From NCBI GenBank assembly GCA_002887195.1, contig PJAB01000828.1:1-20098 (forward strand): a DNA stretch of 20,098 bases, read 5' to 3'. Position numbers and translations under genes: made by a program. Source of the DNA: Chrysochromulina parva. Lineage: Eukaryota > Haptophyta > Prymnesiales > Chrysochromulinaceae. A model generated the notes under the pieces. It ran no database searches. It was not told the origin of the DNA and saw only the letters and a program-made list of their open reading frames with translations. Of this stretch, positions 16,182 through 20,098 are shown in pieces; within the stretch, counting starts at the first letter, position 1, and every line of letters starts with the position of its first letter.

Positions 16182-17646
16182 TCAATCTGAGTCGTGGCCT
16201 TGAAGCGGCTGCCCTACGCGTCCGTAGTTCGACTTCGGGTACTGCGCCGAAATCATAAAGAAGAGACCACCCTGAGGACACGGTTAGCATCAGGCGGTGA
16301 GCGCGGGCATGCGGCGGATGGCGCACGCGTGTGCAGACACAGTCGCGTGCGCTCTGGCGTACCGCCAGGAGCACGAAGAAGATGACGATCGGGAAGCTCG
16401 AAAAGTAGCCGGCGCGACTGGAGAGCTCGGCCGACTTGGCGAGCATCGCCCCGAGGGTCCACACGAGCTCGACGTCCTTGATCTTGTTGGTCATCGTCAG
16501 CGTCGTGTGCTCGGCGAAGCCAAAGTTCTCAAGAAGAGCAGAGAGGTACGCCACGTCTCCACAAAAGTCGTTAGACTTCGACGCGTCCTGATGCCTTCGG
16601 AAGCGCGACGCCACGTCCGCCGCGCTCAGCGCACACAGCTCAGCGCCCCTGGCATCGATATCCGCGCGGCTCATAGGCGCAGATCCGAACTGTGCGGGTT
16701 GGCCATCTAGGAGGCCGATGGCGGCGGTGCGGTCGTAGAGGTATGAGAATCCGTAGAATTGGGCAGCGGGCAGCGGAGGCTGGTAAGCGCCGCCCCACGA
16801 GCACGACGAGTGCTGACACGGTGGACGCTGGAACAGGCCCATCTGAAGCTTGCGGCATTCAAGCCAGCTCCCACTGCCCTCGAGCACGATGCCATCATGC
16901 TCCATCTTGACACTTAAGGGTAGGCACGGGTGCGACACATGGCCTTGAAACCCTTCCACCTTGAAGGGTTTGGTGATCAAGTCGAGCAGAGACTTCCGCG
17001 CCGCATCGAGGCCGAAGCCGAGGTGCGACTTGACGTACACATTGTGCTTGCGCCCCGCAAAATCGAGCTGCTCTGTGTAACCCGGCGGCGCGCTGCTCGT
17101 TGAGGGCATCGAAAAGACGATCTGCACTGAGCCGCCACCAAGGTCTATAGTCCCAACTGGGTCGCTTGTGCCGCCGCTGTGGTAGAGCGCGTCGAGGAGG
17201 TAATTGACTGTCACCCAGCCGTAGAGGCCCTCGTCCCGGCCGTCGAGCACGCCCGCCCACTCACAGCGGAAGTGGAAGCCTGTGGTGCTTAGATACGAGC
17301 AAACAGAACTCAAGATGGCGTCCTTCGGACCCTCGCCCACCATGCGCAGCCCTGCGGTTGCCATCAAGAACATGGGCGTGGACGCAATATGCTCGGCGGG
17401 GATCTTCTGCTTGGCAAATTCAATCAACGGGGCGAGCGAGGCGCCAGCCGCCTGCGAGCTGTCCTTGAACGCCGAAAGTCCCGGCTTGATCTTAAGCAGG
17501 TCGTCAGACACGAGGTCGAACTCATTCTTTGGCCCGCCGCCGCCGGTCTTCCACGTATAGACATGGATACGCGAGCCCGAGGACCCGGCGTCGAAAATGA
17601 GTCCGTAATTGGTCGCCGTGCCAAGAGCAACTAGACCTACCCACAT
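16182..17646 (-). CDS. GDA1/CD39-family nucleoside diphosphatase/apyrase, one intron
   Basis: The protein is 457 residues after splicing. It carries the apyrase conserved regions in order: ACR1 FDAGSSGSRIHVYTW (18-32), ACR2 MATAGLRM (95-102), ACR3 DGRDEGLYGWVTVNYLLD (135-152) and ACR4 GTIDLGGGSVQIVF (165-178). A later FYGFSYLYD segment (297-305) fits ACR5. Glu139 in ACR3 is the expected catalytic base. The family hydrolyses NDPs or NTPs in the Golgi/ER lumen or outside the cell; Golgi forms remove the NDP left by glycosyltransferases. Exon 1 is 17646-16363 and exon 2 is 16271-16182. Splicing completes a C-terminal membrane helix (about 416-437) and ends in a short hydrophilic tail. Unspliced, the frame would run on for about 125 basic, featureless residues. 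The N-terminus is short before ACR1, with at best a weak signal (MWVGLVALGTA), so a 5' exon may be missing, although an in-frame stop lies three codons upstream. Confidence 0.9.
16272..16362 (-). other. Predicted 91-base intron in the nucleotidase gene
   Basis: On the minus strand it starts GTACGCCAG and ends GTGTCCTCAG, with a branch-point-like TGCTAAC 10-16 bases before the acceptor. Its length is not a multiple of three, so retention shifts the frame. Splicing joins FFVLLA to GGLFFMISAQ and makes one continuous transmembrane helix followed by a stop at 16184-16182. The fit of splice sites, branch point and protein makes this a strong prediction. Confidence 0.85.
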
Positions 17647-17962
17647 TTTCCGTCAACGCAAGGGAGTCGCATATCGGATAAAGTAACACTTGTGAAAGAC
17701 TGGTGAAAGTGATCTCTTCATCACAGGAAACTTGATTGCGACGACACCGAGCTGTGAACCTGACCGGCGACCATGTGCGAGAGCTCCCCAGCTCCGCGTG
17801 CATGAGCGTACTCGTTGGTCGTTGCGCGTGGCCCAGGCGTGTCGGACCAGTGGACGGGCTCCCGACGGCTCACCGCCCTGGCAGGTCGCACGTGAGTATC
17901 GCATCACGATGACGTAGAGCCGAACAGTGCAGAGAGACCAACGAACCCAGCGGTTGTCACGC
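17647..17962. other. Intergenic region upstream of the nucleotidase gene
   Basis: This 316-base gap separates the LysRS stop from the nucleotidase ATG, both leftward. It holds the LysRS 3' region and the nucleotidase promoter or leader. I looked on the minus strand for an exon that could supply a signal peptide or membrane anchor and found no convincing hydrophobic frame with good splice sites. A minus-strand ATG at 17723 opens a frame of about 22 codons ending in a stop before the nucleotidase ATG. Confidence 0.35.
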
Positions 17963-19858
17963 TTAGCTCTCGGGGCGGAGCAGCGGAAACGCGATCACGT
18001 CCTTGATCGAGGCGGAATCTGTCAGCAGCATGATAAGCCGATCGATGCCAATGCCCATTCCGCCGCAGGGGGGCATGCCGTGCTCGAGCGCGTTCAGGAA
18101 GTCCTCGTCCACACCGCACGCCTCCTCATCACCTGCCGCTTTCTTGGCGGCCTGGGCCTCGAAACGTTGCCGCTGGTCGACTGGGTCGGTCAGCTCGGAG
18201 AAGGCGTTCGCCAGCTCGCGTCCGACGACAAAGAGCTCAAAGCGCTCTGTCACGCCCGGCTTGCTGCGATGCGGCTTCGCCAGCGGGCTGATCTCCGTGG
18301 GGTACTCGGTTACGAACGTCGGTTGTATTAGATTTCCTTCACAGAGCTCGTCGAAGCACAGCGCGAGCACCTTGCCGACTGTCTGGCACTCGTTGACATT
18401 GGGCACACCAGCCGCAGCCGCCGCCTCACGCGCACGCGCAAGATCGCCCTCTGCGCCAGTGAGCGCGGCAAAATCGAAGCCGTTGGGCATAGCCTCGCGC
18501 ACAAGGTCGCTCATCGTGACACGACGCCATGGCGGCGTGAGGTCAACCGTGGTTCCCTGGTACTGGACGACGGTGCCGCCAGTGACCTGCTTCGCGGCAC
18601 CGGCGATGAGCGCCTCCGCAAGATCCATCATGTCCGTGTAGTCGGCATACGCTTGGTACAGTTCGATGCTCGTGAACTCGGGGTTGTGGCGCGTGCTGAT
18701 GCCCTCATTGCGGAAGATGCGCCCGAGTTCGTACACGCGATCGAAGCCGCCTACGATAAGCCGCTTCAGGTAGAGCTCGGTGGCGATGCGCAGCGTGAGT
18801 GGCATGCCGAGTGCGTTGTGGAATGTCTCGAATGGCTTGGCCTCTGCACCGCCGGGTTCACTTTGAAGACAGGGCGTCTCGATCTCGAGAAACCCGCGCT
18901 CGTCCATGTGCCGCCGGATGAATGAGGTGATGCGCGCTCGTGTTGCAAACGTTTGCCGCACGCTCGGATTGACGATCATGTCGAGGTAGCGCTGCCGATA
19001 GCGTTTGTTGACATCTGTCAGCCCCGCCCACTTGTCGGGCAGAGGGCGCATGGCCTTGGTAAGCATCGTCCACTCGCGCGCGTACACTGACAGCTCGCCC
19101 TTGTCGGTACGCTTCACACTTCCCCTTGCGCCGACAATGTCGCCTGCATCGGTGAGCGAAAGAAGCGACTCGAAGCCCTCACCGAGGCGCTTCTTCTCTA
19201 GGTAAAGCTGCAGTGTGCCCGATGCGTCTTGAATAGTGAAGAAGGCGAGCTTGCCAAAGATTCGACGCGTGAGGATGCGGCCTGTCACAGCGACATCCGC
19301 CGCCGCTTCCTCCTCGCCATTCTGCAGGGTTGCAAAATCTGCCGCGAGCTTCATCGCAAGATGGGTGGCAGTGTACGAGTACGCGTATGGCTCGACGCCG
19401 TCGTCGCGCATCTGCTGAACTTTGGCGAGCCTACGAACCATCAGCTCGTCGACGGAGAGCTCCTCCTCGGCGTCGGCATTCGAAGGCGCTGCACGCTTGG
19501 TGGGCGTTGGTGCTGGTTCTTTGGTGGTCGTTGTTGGTGGTGGCTTGGTTGGCTTTGATGCTGCCGGCGTTGGCGCCGCCTTTGCCTTGAGCTCGAGGAG
19601 TAATTGCACTGCCGCATCGACCTCCGCCTTCTCTGCTTTGCCTACCTTCGCGGCAGCCTTGAGCTCCTTGACGCGCTCGCCCTGCTCTGCGATCTCACTT
19701 TCCAGCTCTGCAAGGTGGACTGTGCACATCATCCGCGCCGTCGGGCGGCGAGCAGCAAGAACTGCGGGTAACATGCGAGCGGTAGCACGTACGAGTACGG
19801 CCTGCGGCACCACATGCATCGCCCGCGCCGTCAATCCAGCGAAGATGAGCATGTGCAT
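17963..19858 (-). CDS. KARS: Lysyl-tRNA synthetase, class II, with targeting presequence and WHEP domain
   Basis: The 631-residue product charges tRNA-Lys with lysine using ATP. Residues 1-42 are an Arg/Ala/Leu-rich, acid-free presequence suited to a mitochondrion or plastid. Residues 48-92 match a WHEP-TRS helical hairpin ([20 protein letters not shown], then [15 protein letters not shown]). A Pro/Thr/Lys linker (93-128) leads to the anticodon-binding OB fold (~186-265). The class II core follows: motif 1 about 307-330, motif 2 [20 protein letters not shown] (380-399), and motif 3 [13 protein letters not shown] (599-611), ending [11 protein letters not shown]. All are intact and no intron is seen. 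Translation from ATG 19858 (or 19852) would give the organellar form; starting at ATG 19732 or 19729, just before the WHEP domain, would give a cytosolic form. The frame is open further upstream but without an ATG. Confidence 0.93.
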   Translation of the reverse strand: MHMLIFAGLTARAMHVVPQAVLVRATARMLPAVLAARRPTARMMCTVHLAELESEIAEQGERVKELKAAAKVGKAEKAEVDAAVQLLLELKAKAAPTPAASKPTKPPPTTTTKEPAPTPTKRAAPSNADAEEELSVDELMVRRLAKVQQMRDDGVEPYAYSYTATHLAMKLAADFATLQNGEEEAAADVAVTGRILTRRIFGKLAFFTIQDASGTLQLYLEKKRLGEGFESLLSLTDAGDIVGARGSVKRTDKGELSVYAREWTMLTKAMRPLPDKWAGLTDVNKRYRQRYLDMIVNPSVRQTFATRARITSFIRRHMDERGFLEIETPCLQSEPGGAEAKPFETFHNALGMPLTLRIATELYLKRLIVGGFDRVYELGRIFRNEGISTRHNPEFTSIELYQAYADYTDMMDLAEALIAGAAKQVTGGTVVQYQGTTVDLTPPWRRVTMSDLVREAMPNGFDFAALTGAEGDLARAREAAAAAGVPNVNECQTVGKVLALCFDELCEGNLIQPTFVTEYPTEISPLAKPHRSKPGVTERFELFVVGRELANAFSELTDPVDQRQRFEAQAAKKAAGDEEACGVDEDFLNALEHGMPPCGGMGIGIDRLIMLLTDSASIKDVIAFPLLRPES

Positions 19859-20098
19859 TCGTTGGTGAGATAAACTTGATGATCGTGATGGGAAATCGAG
19901 ACTCTTAGGAGATCGCGCGGAGATGTCGCCTGACTGTGGCCCACAGCGTCTCTGTGCACACGCCTCGATACGTGCTTGACGTCGATGAGCGTGCGAAGCG
20001 CACACCAGGGGACACCGGACCGGGTCGGTGTAGGAGAAGGAAGCCTTCGTACCCTGAATAACAACTACCAACTCAACGCCGGAAACTAGAGCCGTATT
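19859..20098. other. Upstream region of the LysRS gene, window edge
   Basis: This stretch is probably the promoter and 5' leader of the leftward LysRS gene. The LysRS frame stays open back to about 20071, but that part contains no ATG and its product is a patternless Arg/Ser/Cys-rich string, so it is treated as untranslated. No other gene is visible. Confidence 0.4.

Noticed and set aside
1..20098. A linked defence, toxin or biosynthetic gene cluster
   Set aside because: The nine genes belong to unrelated housekeeping, motility and secretory roles. No phage, transposon, CRISPR or toxin-antitoxin signature was seen on either strand.

Overview
This is a nuclear fragment from a flagellated, sterol-making protist, most likely an alga. 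Three things point that way: spliceosomal introns with a branch-point-like CTAAC, a motile-cilium protein (CFAP43-like), and an isopentenyl-diphosphate isomerase fused to squalene synthase. That fusion is reported from diatoms, haptophytes and dinoflagellates. Strong G/C preference at third codon positions, very few introns (two seen, 108 and 91 bases) and short gene spacing suggest a compact genome. A haptophyte, perhaps a pavlovophyte, fits best. This is inference from gene content; no marker gene in the window proves it.

Layout: nine protein genes in two blocks. The left block reads rightward: a JmjC/cupin-like oxygenase (247-1083), the cilium protein CFAP43 (1188-6230), a BSD-domain protein (6720-7322), a secreted glycoside hydrolase family 7-like protein with a proline-rich tail (7590-8804), and the IDI-squalene synthase fusion (9451-11802). 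The right block reads leftward: lysyl-tRNA synthetase with a WHEP domain (19858-17963), a GDA1/CD39 nucleoside diphosphatase (17646-16182, one intron), a GAPDH-like protein without its catalytic residues (15230-14022), and a ShKT-prolyl 4-hydroxylase (13900-12224, one intron). The blocks converge at 11.8-12.2 kb. Most starts were moved inward from the longest open frame to the first plausible ATG.

The genes do not form a pathway. They look like an ordinary eukaryotic gene neighbourhood: sterol synthesis, translation, motility, and three secretory-pathway or cell-surface proteins (GH7-like, prolyl 4-hydroxylase, nucleotidase). I saw no tRNA, rRNA, transposon or CRISPR array. The items most worth following are the GAPDH-like protein that has lost the catalytic Cys and His, the minimal secreted GH7-like protein that keeps the E-x-D-x-x-E catalytic motif, the WHEP domain on a lysyl-tRNA synthetase, and two introns that would be mis-annotated by simple open-frame calling.
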